Shown here: positions 46,332 through 55,724 of the stretch, in pieces | Layout: every line of letters begins with the position of its first letter | Numbering within the stretch: the first letter of the stretch is position 1 | Source: an uncultured bacterium | GTDB taxonomy: Bacteria > Myxococcota_A > Bradymonadia > Bradymonadales > Bradymonadaceae | Assembly: GCA_937981985.1 (NCBI GenBank) | Contig: CALJNB010000005.1 | Coordinates: 358,427-422,426 of the forward strand | DNA: 64,000 bases | Reading direction: 5' to 3' | Program-made: the position numbers and the translations under genes | The notes under the pieces: model-generated | Seen by the model: the letters and a program-made list of their open reading frames with translations, nothing else | The model's database searches: none | What the model was told of the DNA's origin: nothing

Positions 46332-46360
46332 TAGAAACCCTAGCTTCTTCACGTTATACT
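46332..46360 (+). promoter_or_regulatory. Possible promoter for the TPR-HEAT gene
   Basis: TAGAAA (46332-46337), 17 bases, TATACT (46355-46360), ending 26 bases before the ATG at 46387. The -10 is strong and the -35 moderate. Confidence 0.4.
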
Positions 46361-46386
46361 AAAGAGAAGTTTTAAGCTGGGTTTTT

Positions 46387-49300
46387 ATGCGTCATCCAAT
46401 AATAATTTTTGTCTGTCTCCTCCTCTTTTCACCTACCTTGTCGGCTCAGGATTGGAGCACCAGCGGCGGGGAAGCCCGTAAAGCCGAAATTATCCGCCGT
46501 TTTAAAACCCTACTCGAACGTACGCCCACTGAGGGCATGGCGTTTAAACGACTTGTTAGTTACGTCGGAAAAGGGAAAAAACTTGATAAACTGATCGGGG
46601 AATACGAGAAAAAAGTCGAGAAAAACCCCGATAAAGCAAATTATCGCCTTATTTTGGGTCATCTTCTTAAGAGCCGTAACAAATACACTGACGCGCTCAA
46701 ACAATACGAAAAAGCCGTCGAATTAGAACCTAAAAATGCACTGACTTGGTTAAGTCGCGGTTCGGCATTCATTCAATTGAAAAAAATGGAGCTTGCCGCA
46801 AAGGATTTTGAAAAGGCGCTCAGTTTAGAAAAGAATAAAGATAAAAAACAAGAAATTCTTAGGAAACTAGCGGACACGGCGTTTGCACGACGAGATTGGG
46901 AAGGCGCGACGAATTATTACGACAAATTGGTCGCACTCAATCCGCGTAGCGAATATCTTCGACTTGAATATGCTCAAATCCTAATTCGTTACAAACGATT
47001 TGATAAAGCACTCGTTCAATATGAGTCTTTACTAAAACTTGCAGGTCGTGATGCTAAAACCAAAGCGACCACGATGCGCGATATGGGAGATCTTTACGAA
47101 AAGATGGGTAAAACCGAAAAAGCCCTTAAGACTTTTAAGAAAGCACAAAGTCTTATGAAAAAAGGACATTGGTTACACCGAGCACTCGAACAAAGAATTG
47201 TCGGCTTGTACCGTCGTACTGATAAGCTTAACGAACTCATTGCTCTTTATGAAAAGCGTTGGCGTAACCCTAATTACGATCAGGCTATGCTGCTTGGAGA
47301 TCTATACGATGAAATAGGGCAGGAGGATAAGGCGCTAACACAATATCAGCGGGCGATTCGCAAGAATAGTCGTCAACCTGATCCGCGAGTAAAAGAATTA
47401 AGAATACTCGAACGCCGCGGAGATGATAAGAAAATAGTAAAGGCTTATACAAGTCTTATTCGTGTTGCCCCCGGGGAGGCCCGTTATCAATTTGAGTTGG
47501 TCAAAGTCTATTTTCGATCCGGGAATAAGAAGAAAGCGGTGTCCTTACTTTCTAAAATTGAAAAACGATTTCGACGATCAACCGATACCTACGTTCTCTT
47601 GGCCGATGCCTATTTGAATTACGACCTCAAAAAAGACGCACTCCGAATTTACAAAAGACTTTCAGCGTTAGAGCCCAAAAATGACGCATTTATTTTAGCT
47701 TTAGGTGAATATTATTTTCAATCTGGCGATACGAATAAGGCGGTCTCAGTCTGGGTCAAGCTTTTGAAGAGCGACCTCGATAAAGGAGAGGCCTACGCCC
47801 GCCTCGGCCAAGTTTTAGGTGACCATGGGTTGATCGAAAAAGGACTCGATTACTTCGAGCAAGCGGTCAAAATCGCACCTAAAGATCATAATGTCCGTCG
47901 TGGACTCGCGCTAGCCTACGAACAAGCAAGACGACCTACCAAGGCGATAGAGAGTTGGGAGTTTCTTCTAAAAAATAGCGACAAGAGTCTGATCCGCAAT
48001 GAAGCGCGAAAGCGAATCATTAATTTGTATTACCGAGAGAATACACTCAGAAAACGGATGCGTGAATATGCTATGGATTTCGTTAAAGGGAATTCAGATG
48101 CTGGCTTTTTCCTGGCGGCTGGACATGCAAAATATGCGGAGTACGAAGAGTCCGAAAATATCCTCAAGCAAATCCAACAACGAGGCGCAAAGTTAGGTGG
48201 TGAAGAAGGTCTGAAATTAGAAATTATGGCACTCAATAGTCTGGAGAAGCACTTCACTCGAACCGGGGATCTTAAAAAGTCGATAGCAGTTCTTGAGAAG
48301 TTAGCCGTTTTAATGCCTGTGCGTCAGCGTGAATATTATCAACAAATCGCCGAGCACAGCTTAAAGCTATTTGAAGATGATAAGGCTGTTCATTACGCAA
48401 CGTTAGCCGTGAAAGCGAACCCCGACGATGCTGCCGCTCAAGCCCGTTTGGGCAAGATTTATCAGAAGATGGGCAATAATGAGGGGGCGCTCGTTCAATA
48501 TCGTCAGGCCGTTGATATCGACCCGCGTGCCTTTGATATTCAATATCAGTTAGCAGAGATACTCGTTGCTCAAAAGAAGTTTAAAGAAGCCGAGAAATTG
48601 TTCATCTTCATCGCGAAAAAAGCCCCTGGCGGAAGTCTGATCGGACGAGCCGGAGAGCAGGCAATTGACTTGGCAGAGTCTGACGGACGGCTAGACGAAA
48701 TTGAAGCCGAATTTTACCCACTCGTTTATCGGACACCGCCGAAGCCTGTTTATAAAGAGATGATGTTAGATATCTACGAAAAACTCGTCGCTAGTATTGT
48801 TGATATTGAACGTTTTGGAACAGGGAAAGAAAAACAACAGGCCAAAAAAGAAATCGCCGACATTGGACGGCGAAGCTTGCCCGTTCTTATCGATGCGCTT
48901 CAAACGAAAGGCGGAAACTTACGGGCACGATCACTGCGTCTGATTACGAAATTGCGAACTAAAGGCGCAGCCTTAGCCGTAGGGCGTATTCTTGATGATA
49001 AGGAGGATCCGCTTCGAGTTCCGGCCTTGATGGCGGCTGCTAGGATCGCAGACCCACGTTCCTCGCCGGCAGTTTCTCGGACTGCCACAGACTCGAAAGC
49101 CCTTGTTCGCTTTTTATCGTTATGGGCGTTGGGGGCAACGGGTGGAAAAGTCGCCGAAGGTACCTTACGCGAAATTCTAAACAAAAACGGTGTTTATGAT
49201 GAGCAAGTTGTAGCAGCCATTAGTCTTGGACGTATTGGGTCCAAAGAAGCCAAAAGCGCTTTGAGAGGATTTTATAAATCGAATTTAGGCACTACCACTA

Positions 49301-50385
49301 ACGCTGCATTTGCCGCGGTTTGGGCTTTTGGGCGATCCAAAGATGCGCAAAGCGTACCGCTTTTAAAGAACGCATTAAGCATACCCTATTTGAGTACAAT
49401 TGCTGCTTGGAGCTTAGCTGAAATTGGAACCGACAGCGCACTTACAATTCTTCTTGAGGGATACTGGAGCGAGGATATCGAAATAAGAAGGGGGGCAAAT
49501 CGTGGCTTGCGTAATTTCTTTTCGAAACGGCAAAAGATCGTACTAGAAGAAGAAATTCAGACAGAGATGCTGCTGGTTGATCTCCGAGGCCGATGGTTTG
49601 AAACGAAAGCACTGGTCGATAATTTCAAAAAACAAGCAAAACGTATTTCAACGAAGATCGATCTTACAAAGTTCGAAAACGCCCTGCCTCTAATTGCGAC
49701 GGTGGCAGAACGTTTGTTAAATAAAAAGGAAAGTGCGCCCCGAGTCATCCATACTTTCGCATGTGAAAACGGGCTCGGTTTTGGAGAACTGATTTCGTGC
49801 GGAAGCTCTAAAAAATTACACGAAATCGTTGTTAAACTCTCAGGGCCAATCCGTGCAAAAGCATCGATGGATAATCCGGAGACCTTTTTAGTACTCGGAG
49901 AGTTGGGACAGAGTTCTGATTTTTCAGTAATTCTTAAAGCGTCTGAATCTAAGAATATACGTGTGCGAAAATCGGCGATTCAAGGATTGGGGGCTTACGG
50001 CAAAAAAGCGGAATCTGTATTAATTTCAGCGACAAGGGATGATTCGCCGCTAATTAGGGCCGGAGCCCACGCGAGCTTAGCGCGGATAAAAGACGGTAGC
50101 TCAGAGAGTGAATCGGCTTCGATCAAAGGACTTCAAGATCGTTACGCGTCGGTAAAAATATCTGCCGCACGTTCCCTAGGGGAAAGAAAAAGCACTCGGG
50201 CGGTTAAGCCTTTGATAGAAGGACTCAAAGGTGCTTCACGTTCGATTACGATTGTTTACGTTTCTGCACTCAGTAAGATAGGGGGGGCCGATTCAGCGAG
50301 TACCTTGGCGCGCTATAAGTCGCACGCCGATATTCGTATTCGAGATGCGGCCAATGGAATCAAGCACGGTGCGGTAAATAAATAG
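46387..50385 (+). CDS. Very large periplasmic TPR and HEAT repeat protein
   Basis: 1332 residues. A signal peptide (about 1-20, A-Q cleavage) sends it out of the cytoplasm. Residues about 60-800 are tetratricopeptide repeats with A-x-x-x-Y-x-x-A-x-x-L-x-P patterns (for example ALKQYEKAVELEPKNA near 110). Residues about 810-1330 are HEAT/PBS-like repeats with phrases such as AAISLGRIGSKEAK and AARSLGERKSTRAVKPL. The first half has few breaks, so it is one long superhelix joined to another. Both types bind proteins. An envelope scaffold is inferred; no partner gene is clear. Confidence 0.88.
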   Translation: MRHPIIIFVCLLLFSPTLSAQDWSTSGGEARKAEIIRRFKTLLERTPTEGMAFKRLVSYVGKGKKLDKLIGEYEKKVEKNPDKANYRLILGHLLKSRNKYTDALKQYEKAVELEPKNALTWLSRGSAFIQLKKMELAAKDFEKALSLEKNKDKKQEILRKLADTAFARRDWEGATNYYDKLVALNPRSEYLRLEYAQILIRYKRFDKALVQYESLLKLAGRDAKTKATTMRDMGDLYEKMGKTEKALKTFKKAQSLMKKGHWLHRALEQRIVGLYRRTDKLNELIALYEKRWRNPNYDQAMLLGDLYDEIGQEDKALTQYQRAIRKNSRQPDPRVKELRILERRGDDKKIVKAYTSLIRVAPGEARYQFELVKVYFRSGNKKKAVSLLSKIEKRFRRSTDTYVLLADAYLNYDLKKDALRIYKRLSALEPKNDAFILALGEYYFQSGDTNKAVSVWVKLLKSDLDKGEAYARLGQVLGDHGLIEKGLDYFEQAVKIAPKDHNVRRGLALAYEQARRPTKAIESWEFLLKNSDKSLIRNEARKRIINLYYRENTLRKRMREYAMDFVKGNSDAGFFLAAGHAKYAEYEESENILKQIQQRGAKLGGEEGLKLEIMALNSLEKHFTRTGDLKKSIAVLEKLAVLMPVRQREYYQQIAEHSLKLFEDDKAVHYATLAVKANPDDAAAQARLGKIYQKMGNNEGALVQYRQAVDIDPRAFDIQYQLAEILVAQKKFKEAEKLFIFIAKKAPGGSLIGRAGEQAIDLAESDGRLDEIEAEFYPLVYRTPPKPVYKEMMLDIYEKLVASIVDIERFGTGKEKQQAKKEIADIGRRSLPVLIDALQTKGGNLRARSLRLITKLRTKGAALAVGRILDDKEDPLRVPALMAAARIADPRSSPAVSRTATDSKALVRFLSLWALGATGGKVAEGTLREILNKNGVYDEQVVAAISLGRIGSKEAKSALRGFYKSNLGTTTNAAFAAVWAFGRSKDAQSVPLLKNALSIPYLSTIAAWSLAEIGTDSALTILLEGYWSEDIEIRRGANRGLRNFFSKRQKIVLEEEIQTEMLLVDLRGRWFETKALVDNFKKQAKRISTKIDLTKFENALPLIATVAERLLNKKESAPRVIHTFACENGLGFGELISCGSSKKLHEIVVKLSGPIRAKASMDNPETFLVLGELGQSSDFSVILKASESKNIRVRKSAIQGLGAYGKKAESVLISATRDDSPLIRAGAHASLARIKDGSSESESASIKGLQDRYASVKISAARSLGERKSTRAVKPLIEGLKGASRSITIVYVSALSKIGGADSASTLARYKSHADIRIRDAANGIKHGAVNK

Positions 50386-50487
50386 ACAACAGACCCGAAA
50401 AAAATAGGGCAGTTAAAAACGCTGCATAATAATTCGGAGAAAAGTCTCTCCAACCCGTTCCCTAAAACCCCGCGTCTCGTTGGACTT

Positions 50488-51045
50488 TCACCAATCCGGA
50501 TCTTGGAAACGAAAGCCATTCAGCACAAAGTCCTCTTCATTTTCGAGAATCTCTTCTTTCGACGAGGTATGTTTTTCTTTCCGCTCTAAGTTCAAAATCG
50601 ATGTGCTGTAAACGAAGTCCATATAAGCGCCGTTTTCCAACGTAACGATAGACGTACCTGGTTGTAATTTCTGATTAACCTTGTAATCAGAAATGTTAAA
50701 CGCAATTTTCTCCGCGTTGAGAATTGTCAAAACGTTCTCTAACGAAAAATATGTATTGGGTGTTAAAAACCACGGGTCGATGGTCAAAGAAGATCGGTTA
50801 ACGAACATGTTATCGAAATCTATTATACCCGCGTTCACGCTGTCGTTTTGAAAATAGAAGAAGGCGTTCTTCCAAAAAGAAAATTCGTAACTGCCATAGA
50901 GGAATATTTTCCCGCCCATTTCTTTATCATATTCAAATACGTCGTCAGGTTCGCTAAAATGAAAGAGGAACTCTTTTTCCGAACAACCAAAACCAAGAGG
51001 CCCGAATGCCGCCGCGACCATCATTTCTTTCAGCTCTACTTTCAT
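50488..51045 (-). CDS. Hypothetical protein, third gene of the RqcH-led run
   Basis: 185 residues, not recognised. It begins VAAAFGPLGFGCSEKEF and has GSYEFSFWKNAFFYFQNDS, an arrangement (FG-x-S-x-x-E then a YG-x-E-F-x-F strand) I have seen in some putative immunity-type proteins, but no toxin gene is nearby. No signal peptide. Its ATG overlaps the stop of the zinc-ribbon gene by four bases, so co-translation is likely. Confidence 0.6.
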   Translation of the reverse strand: MKVELKEMMVAAAFGPLGFGCSEKEFLFHFSEPDDVFEYDKEMGGKIFLYGSYEFSFWKNAFFYFQNDSVNAGIIDFDNMFVNRSSLTIDPWFLTPNTYFSLENVLTILNAEKIAFNISDYKVNQKLQPGTSIVTLENGAYMDFVYSTSILNLERKEKHTSSKEEILENEEDFVLNGFRFQDPDW

Positions 51046-51314
51046 CGGCTTCGTATTGCAGTTTTAGAGAAAAAATTTATCCACGAACGTTCTTCACACA
51101 ATTCGCACCTTATGCGTATTAATCCGTCGCGTTCTTGAGCGTCGAACTCAGCTAAGGTATCCCGGCGGCCTTCGCTATATCCGTCGAGCCAATCGGCGGC
51201 GGCATCAGAAAAAAATTCGTCACAATGAGGGCACGAAATTCCCTTTATCATTAGACGAGATTCCGCGTTGATCGCCGAGGCAGAATTTGAAATATCGTTT
51301 CCTTTCACAACCAT
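51042..51314 (-). CDS. Small zinc-ribbon-like protein
   Basis: 90 residues with two CxxC knuckles, CPHC (about 28-31) and CELC (about 70-73), the layout of a zinc ribbon. Between them lies an acidic helical stretch. It starts four bases after the stop of the RqcH-like gene, and its stop overlaps the following ATG. A later ATG at 51251 would keep both knuckles. A role beside RqcH is possible but unproven. Confidence 0.65.
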   Translation of the reverse strand: MVVKGNDISNSASAINAESRLMIKGISCPHCDEFFSDAAADWLDGYSEGRRDTLAEFDAQERDGLIRIRCELCEERSWINFFSKTAIRSR

Positions 51315-51318
51315 GTTC

Positions 51319-52764
51319 TCAAGCTTTCAGTGTTGCCAGTAATTTTTCAAGGCGCAATGGATCGAGTCGTACGGCGATAGATTTACCAGACGCGACGCTA
51401 ACCAACCCATGAGGAGCACCCTTGGGTTTTTTGATATGTTTGGCGCTTGTATAGGTGATCTCGGCACCTGAATCATTTTTACCTTTGGAGAAGTGCAACG
51501 CTAACATCGCCGCGTCGATTAGGTCTTCGCTTTTCAGTTTCGCGATCGTGGTACGTAATAAGACATGTGACCCTTGCCAGTCCCGTGCATGCAGCCAGAC
51601 ATCGTTTCCCTTAGCCAATTTTAAGGAGAGAATATCGTTGTCTTTAGAGCTCCTTCCCACCCAGATTTCGACGCCGCTTCCGCTAAGGTAAGTGCGATAA
51701 GGAACACGTGCTTCTTTTGTCTTGGCGTTTTGCTTTTTTTGTTTGGCTTTTAGTATCTTCTGCTTTTTGGCTTCTTTAAATAGTTTTTCTAAGTCTTCAA
51801 TGGTTGTTGTTTTTACTAACTTGATTTCTAGCGCACTGACGATTGCGAGTTCTTTTTCAATTTTATCGATACGCCCCAATATGCGGTCGACGGCGCCGGT
51901 TAGGCGTTTGTACTGATGGAAAAAGCGTTCGATATTCTCTTGTAGTGATTTCTTCTTATCGATTTCAATTTGAATCGTGGGAAGCTTTTCTTGATAGTAA
52001 TCGACAACATCTACGATTTCTGTTCCTCGTGGAACTTGTCCAATTTTGGACTGCAGTAGCGTGCCCCATTTTTGAAAATGTTCAGCCTCTTCACTACGTA
52101 GTAATTCTCCGTTGAGTTTAGCGACGATCTTTTGAAGGTGCTTTTTCTTTCGTTTGATTCCCTTCGAAATCACCGTTCGAATCGCTTGGGCTTCGGTTGC
52201 CGTAGTAAAAGCTTCATAGTGGTCACGGAGGTCATCGAGGGTTTCAAACCGCGTTTTCGTTTTTCCAGTAAAGAAAGTGGTTGAATTATCTTCGGGTTCG
52301 GTCCGGGGCTTGTATTCGCAGCCTGGACGGATACGTTGGCCAAAATTTGTGGCAGAGATGACCTTGTTTTCGGCATCAACTAGGATAAGCGAGGCATGGA
52401 TGTTTGAAAGTTCTGCAATAATTTTTGCTGTTCCAAAATCTAAGGTGATGACACGGTCGTTTTTAGAAAGGGTGATTTCGTGAAATGCGCCGATGACGTA
52501 CTTACGGAGCGCCATCGTGAACGCTGTTGGGGTTTTGGGTTGTCTTGGTTTTGTCTCAACGGCGTAGATGCGTGTCAGACGATCGGTTGAGGAAAGTAGT
52601 AGAAAGTAGCTTTGACGGTTGGCGCGCAGTTGCAACACAACGGTATTGGAATCGCGTTCGTAAACTTTTTGTAGGCTAACAAACCCTTCGGGTCCCTTGG
52701 TTGAGAACAGTTCTTTTTGGAGACTTTCTACAACTTCTTGTATTTCGCGGTAACTTAAAGACAT
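51319..52764 (-). CDS. NFACT family protein, RqcH-like ribosome quality control factor
   Basis: 481 residues. An NFACT-N part (about 1-190, with the DR pair in KNDRVITLDF that is typical of RqcH), a coiled coil (about 190-330), and an NFACT-R domain (about 360-470) with DIL, VWLHARDWQGSHVLLR, and GLVSVASGKS. In bacteria RqcH binds the obstructed 50S subunit and adds alanine tails to stalled peptides. At 481 residues it is shorter than Bacillus RqcH, and the helix-hairpin-helix region looks reduced. The older name fibronectin-binding protein is misleading. Confidence 0.88.
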   Translation of the reverse strand: MSLSYREIQEVVESLQKELFSTKGPEGFVSLQKVYERDSNTVVLQLRANRQSYFLLLSSTDRLTRIYAVETKPRQPKTPTAFTMALRKYVIGAFHEITLSKNDRVITLDFGTAKIIAELSNIHASLILVDAENKVISATNFGQRIRPGCEYKPRTEPEDNSTTFFTGKTKTRFETLDDLRDHYEAFTTATEAQAIRTVISKGIKRKKKHLQKIVAKLNGELLRSEEAEHFQKWGTLLQSKIGQVPRGTEIVDVVDYYQEKLPTIQIEIDKKKSLQENIERFFHQYKRLTGAVDRILGRIDKIEKELAIVSALEIKLVKTTTIEDLEKLFKEAKKQKILKAKQKKQNAKTKEARVPYRTYLSGSGVEIWVGRSSKDNDILSLKLAKGNDVWLHARDWQGSHVLLRTTIAKLKSEDLIDAAMLALHFSKGKNDSGAEITYTSAKHIKKPKGAPHGLVSVASGKSIAVRLDPLRLEKLLATLKA

Positions 52765-52858
52765 AAAAGGTTGATATTTCTCTTGTTAAATGGATAGTAA
52801 GACCAGTTATTGAGCGCGTCTATGGCAGACGTCGCGCACCCCACGGAAGGGATCTACA

Positions 52859-53614
52859 ATGAAAACACAAATTCTTCTACTCGCCTGTGTCTTTTCTCTG
52901 TTCATGAGTTGTGGCGCATCCCAGAAAAAGAAAGAAAAAGACTTGAAAAAGAAGACCCATTGGCATTACCAAATGGCGTCATCGTACTTTGAAAATCACG
53001 AGATTCCACTTGCAATAAAAGAACTCCTGAAGACCATCGAGATGGATCCCGAACATGTGGAAGCCAACCACCTTCTCGGATTTATTTACATGGGGCGTCG
53101 CGATTATGCGAAATCCCAACAATACTTTATGCGAACCTTGGAGATAGATCCGAAGTTTCATATCGCGCGAAACAATTTGGGAACACTTTTCCTTGCGATG
53201 GAACAATGGCGAAAGGCGCAGACCGAGTTCGAACAATTACTTGAAGAGCCCTTATATCCTACCCATGAATTAGCTCATAATAATCTTGGGTGGTCCAAGT
53301 TTAATCTGCGCAAATATCGAGAAGCCGCTGAGCATTTTAAGATGGCGATTTTTCTCAAGCCGGGGATGTGTTTAGCTCATAATAATCTCGGACTCACGAA
53401 TCAGAAACTAGGCTATCGAAACGAAGCGTTGCGAGCATGGGAGGAGGCTATTCGATTGTGTCCCACAAATTATGCGGAACCCCATTTTCATGCGGGAAAA
53501 GCAAAACAAGAATCGGGTGCACCCGGAGCAATCGAACATTTCCAAAAATGTTCAGATCTTGAACCGATGTCAAATCTTGGACGCCGATGTCGCGAATATC
53601 TCGGTGCTCTTTAG
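52859..53614 (+). CDS. TPR lipoprotein, PilF/PilW/Tgl-like secretin pilotin candidate
   Basis: 251 residues. Signal peptide with lipobox F-M-S-C (Cys about 20), then six TPR motifs covering about 37-245, including the repeated phrase AHNNLG. Length and layout match Tgl of Myxococcus and PilF/PilW of pseudomonads and neisserias, which sit in the outer membrane and help PilQ assemble. AAGGGA lies six bases before ATG. The genome carries pilMNOPQ in this window, so the partner exists. It is unlinked to the pil cluster, which is common. Other TPR lipoproteins cannot be excluded. Confidence 0.75.
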   Translation: MKTQILLLACVFSLFMSCGASQKKKEKDLKKKTHWHYQMASSYFENHEIPLAIKELLKTIEMDPEHVEANHLLGFIYMGRRDYAKSQQYFMRTLEIDPKFHIARNNLGTLFLAMEQWRKAQTEFEQLLEEPLYPTHELAHNNLGWSKFNLRKYREAAEHFKMAIFLKPGMCLAHNNLGLTNQKLGYRNEALRAWEEAIRLCPTNYAEPHFHAGKAKQESGAPGAIEHFQKCSDLEPMSNLGRRCREYLGAL

Positions 53615-53631
53615 CGAATACGTTTAGTAGA

Positions 53632-54699
53632 TCAATCTAAAGGTATGGTCGGAATAAGCAAATCAGCCCAGATTGGACAATGGTCCGAGAGTGTTTGATA
53701 ATTAGCCTCAAAGTCTGTTTCTTCAAAAACGATTTGTTCGGATTCGGTCAGCCAAATTTGTGTTTGGTCTCCCAAGATAAGATGGTCGACATAATTAAAG
53801 AACATGCCTCCCCAACACGGTGCGTTCCCTTCGGCGATGGATTTCTTCAAAGTAGACCTGGCGGGTTGACCGTCGTTAATCTCGAGCCACGCGCTATCAT
53901 CTGCTGTTAGAAATCGATTGAAGTCGCCCATCACCATAAAGGCTTGCTCGGTTTCAGCCCGCGCATCGATCCATTTTTCTAACTCTACAATCTGGTTAAA
54001 ATAAACCTCGCAACCATCGGCAGTAGTCCCGATAAAGCAATCAGATTTCAGATGGACGGCCAATATCCTAATATCTTGATAACCGGGTCGTGCCACCGTA
54101 ATATCCACGCCGGCTCGAAGACCCGGATTACCTCGCCGAATGCTCTCCAAATCCGGGTGTCGCTCTATTTTGAACTGACTGGATTTGCGAACTACAATAC
54201 ATACGTTTTGACTTGAGTTTCTGTTCTCGCACGCGACGTCCCAATCCAACTCATCAAATAATGTGCGCACACCGTCGACTCCGCGAATTTCTTGTAGGGC
54301 GATAACGTCGGCATCCAGTTCTGTTACATATTTTTTCAATCGAACATAATCTTCGGCAGTTCTTTGTACTTGGTCTCCTTCACCAAGTTTGTCCAGATAG
54401 TAAATATTCCACGTCGCGAATCGAATCTTTGCTTGCCCGTCGGAATCGCTAACATCTCTAGGCGGTTCAGCGTCAGAAGCTTGTTCTTTTGTTGCATCAA
54501 CCGAGATACCCACATCCGCAAAGGTATTACCAATATCAGCTAAGTCGCTTATTTCCGTATCTCGAATACTCTCGTTATCAGCGACGTTTGGATTACTATC
54601 GTCCTGGCAACTCATTAAAGTCGAGAAGATAAGAAAGTATAGTAAGGAGATAGGGCGTACAAAGTTTGGAACAGCGTTAGAATGTTTTGGCTTCATCAT
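53632..54699 (-). CDS. Endonuclease/exonuclease/phosphatase-fold lipoprotein
   Basis: 355 residues. Lipobox L-M-S-C (Cys about 31) ends a hydrophobic stretch, followed by an Asp/Ser-rich linker to about 90. The EEP fold is then clear: FATWNIYYL, DVIALQEI (metal Glu), VHLKSDC, VMGDFNR (catalytic Asp-Asn) and SDHCPI (catalytic His) at the end. Members cut DNA, lipids or inositol phosphates; here the surface location fits an extracellular nuclease or sphingomyelinase-like enzyme. Substrate not determined. Confidence 0.85.
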   Translation of the reverse strand: MMKPKHSNAVPNFVRPISLLYFLIFSTLMSCQDDSNPNVADNESIRDTEISDLADIGNTFADVGISVDATKEQASDAEPPRDVSDSDGQAKIRFATWNIYYLDKLGEGDQVQRTAEDYVRLKKYVTELDADVIALQEIRGVDGVRTLFDELDWDVACENRNSSQNVCIVVRKSSQFKIERHPDLESIRRGNPGLRAGVDITVARPGYQDIRILAVHLKSDCFIGTTADGCEVYFNQIVELEKWIDARAETEQAFMVMGDFNRFLTADDSAWLEINDGQPARSTLKKSIAEGNAPCWGGMFFNYVDHLILGDQTQIWLTESEQIVFEETDFEANYQTLSDHCPIWADLLIPTIPLD

Positions 54700-54753
54700 T
54701 TTATGTTAACTCTCGTTTGTAATAATCATCATTCAATCATCTGTACGGCGGGC

Positions 54754-54780
54754 ATAATACTAATCGTGAAACCAAGTCAA
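54754..54780 (-). promoter_or_regulatory. Possible promoter for the EEP lipoprotein gene
   Basis: On the minus strand, TTGACT (54780-54775), a 15-base spacer and TATTAT (54759-54754). The spacer is shorter than ideal. The start codon is about 55 bases downstream. Confidence 0.3.
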
Positions 54781-54947
54781 TCGCCTTCTTCGGTCGTCGT
54801 CTCATTATTAAATGATATGTTTCTAGCATTGGCACGAATTGCTTTCGCAATTATATTTGCGTTAATTCACAATAGGTTCCCAAGACGGTTTATATTGGGG
54901 TTCGCCTTCCATATCAATTTATTGTTCTAATTCTAAAGGTGTGCCCA

Positions 54948-55709
54948 TTAAACTGTAACGCCGCCATCCACATCAACACAACGGCTCGTAAAATAATCAC
55001 ATTCAATAATAAATTTTACAGCCGAAAATATTTCTCTGGGTTCAGCCGCCCGTTTAAGTGGCACGGCTCTCAAGACGCGATCAAGAATTTCAGGTCGCAT
55101 CGCTTCCAAAATCGGCGTCTTAACAAAACCCGGCGAGATCGCACCGACGCGAATACCGTATTTAGCCAGTTCCTCACCCCATAGTTTTGTATCGGCAACC
55201 AGACCTGCTTTTGCCGCACTATAGTTGGATTGACCGCGATTACCATGGCGCGAGACCGAGCTAATGTTAATAATGACACCTGGCCCGCTGTCGTTTTCGA
55301 TCATCGCGGCGGCAGTCTCTCTCGTACATAAGAAAGGACCTGTGAGGTCGATATCGATTACTTTTTGCCACTGGTTTAGAGACATCTTTCTGATGTTACC
55401 TGTGTCTTTGTCTACCGATACCAATAAGGAGTCTCTAAAAATCCCGGCATTATTGATGAGTCCGTTTACCATTCCAAAAGATTCAACGGTTTTCTTCACG
55501 AGGTCGATAACGTGCTGTTCGTCAGAAATATCGCCTTGGAAAATTTCTAATTTATCGGAGTTGATTTCATCACGTAGTTCAAACAATCCAGCTTCGTTAA
55601 TGTCGGCAGCCATCACATGCGCACCGAGAGCGATGAGTTCCGCCGTGAAACATTTTCCTATACCACTCGCTGCGCCGGTGACGATGATCTTCAAATCTGA
55701 GATGTTCAT
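54948..55709 (-). CDS. Short-chain dehydrogenase/reductase, FabG-like
   Basis: 253 residues of a classical SDR. The NAD(P) motif TGAASGIGK, NNAGIF, catalytic Ser in NISSV, Tyr-Lys in YSAAK and PGFVKTP are all present. It would reduce a 3-oxo group, perhaps of an acyl chain, given the lipid genes upstream. It is the last gene of the pssA-led run, 15 bases after the epimerase-like gene. The real substrate could be different. Confidence 0.88.
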   Translation of the reverse strand: MNISDLKIIVTGAASGIGKCFTAELIALGAHVMAADINEAGLFELRDEINSDKLEIFQGDISDEQHVIDLVKKTVESFGMVNGLINNAGIFRDSLLVSVDKDTGNIRKMSLNQWQKVIDIDLTGPFLCTRETAAAMIENDSGPGVIINISSVSRHGNRGQSNYSAAKAGLVADTKLWGEELAKYGIRVGAISPGFVKTPILEAMRPEILDRVLRAVPLKRAAEPREIFSAVKFIIECDYFTSRCVDVDGGVTV

Positions 55710-55724
55710 GCTGAGTACCTAGTT

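Noticed and set aside
54682..54930. A plus-strand frame with hydrophobic segments opposite the EEP lipoprotein start.
   Set aside because: It runs antisense through a start region and promoter, has no ribosome site and looks like an AT-rich by-product.
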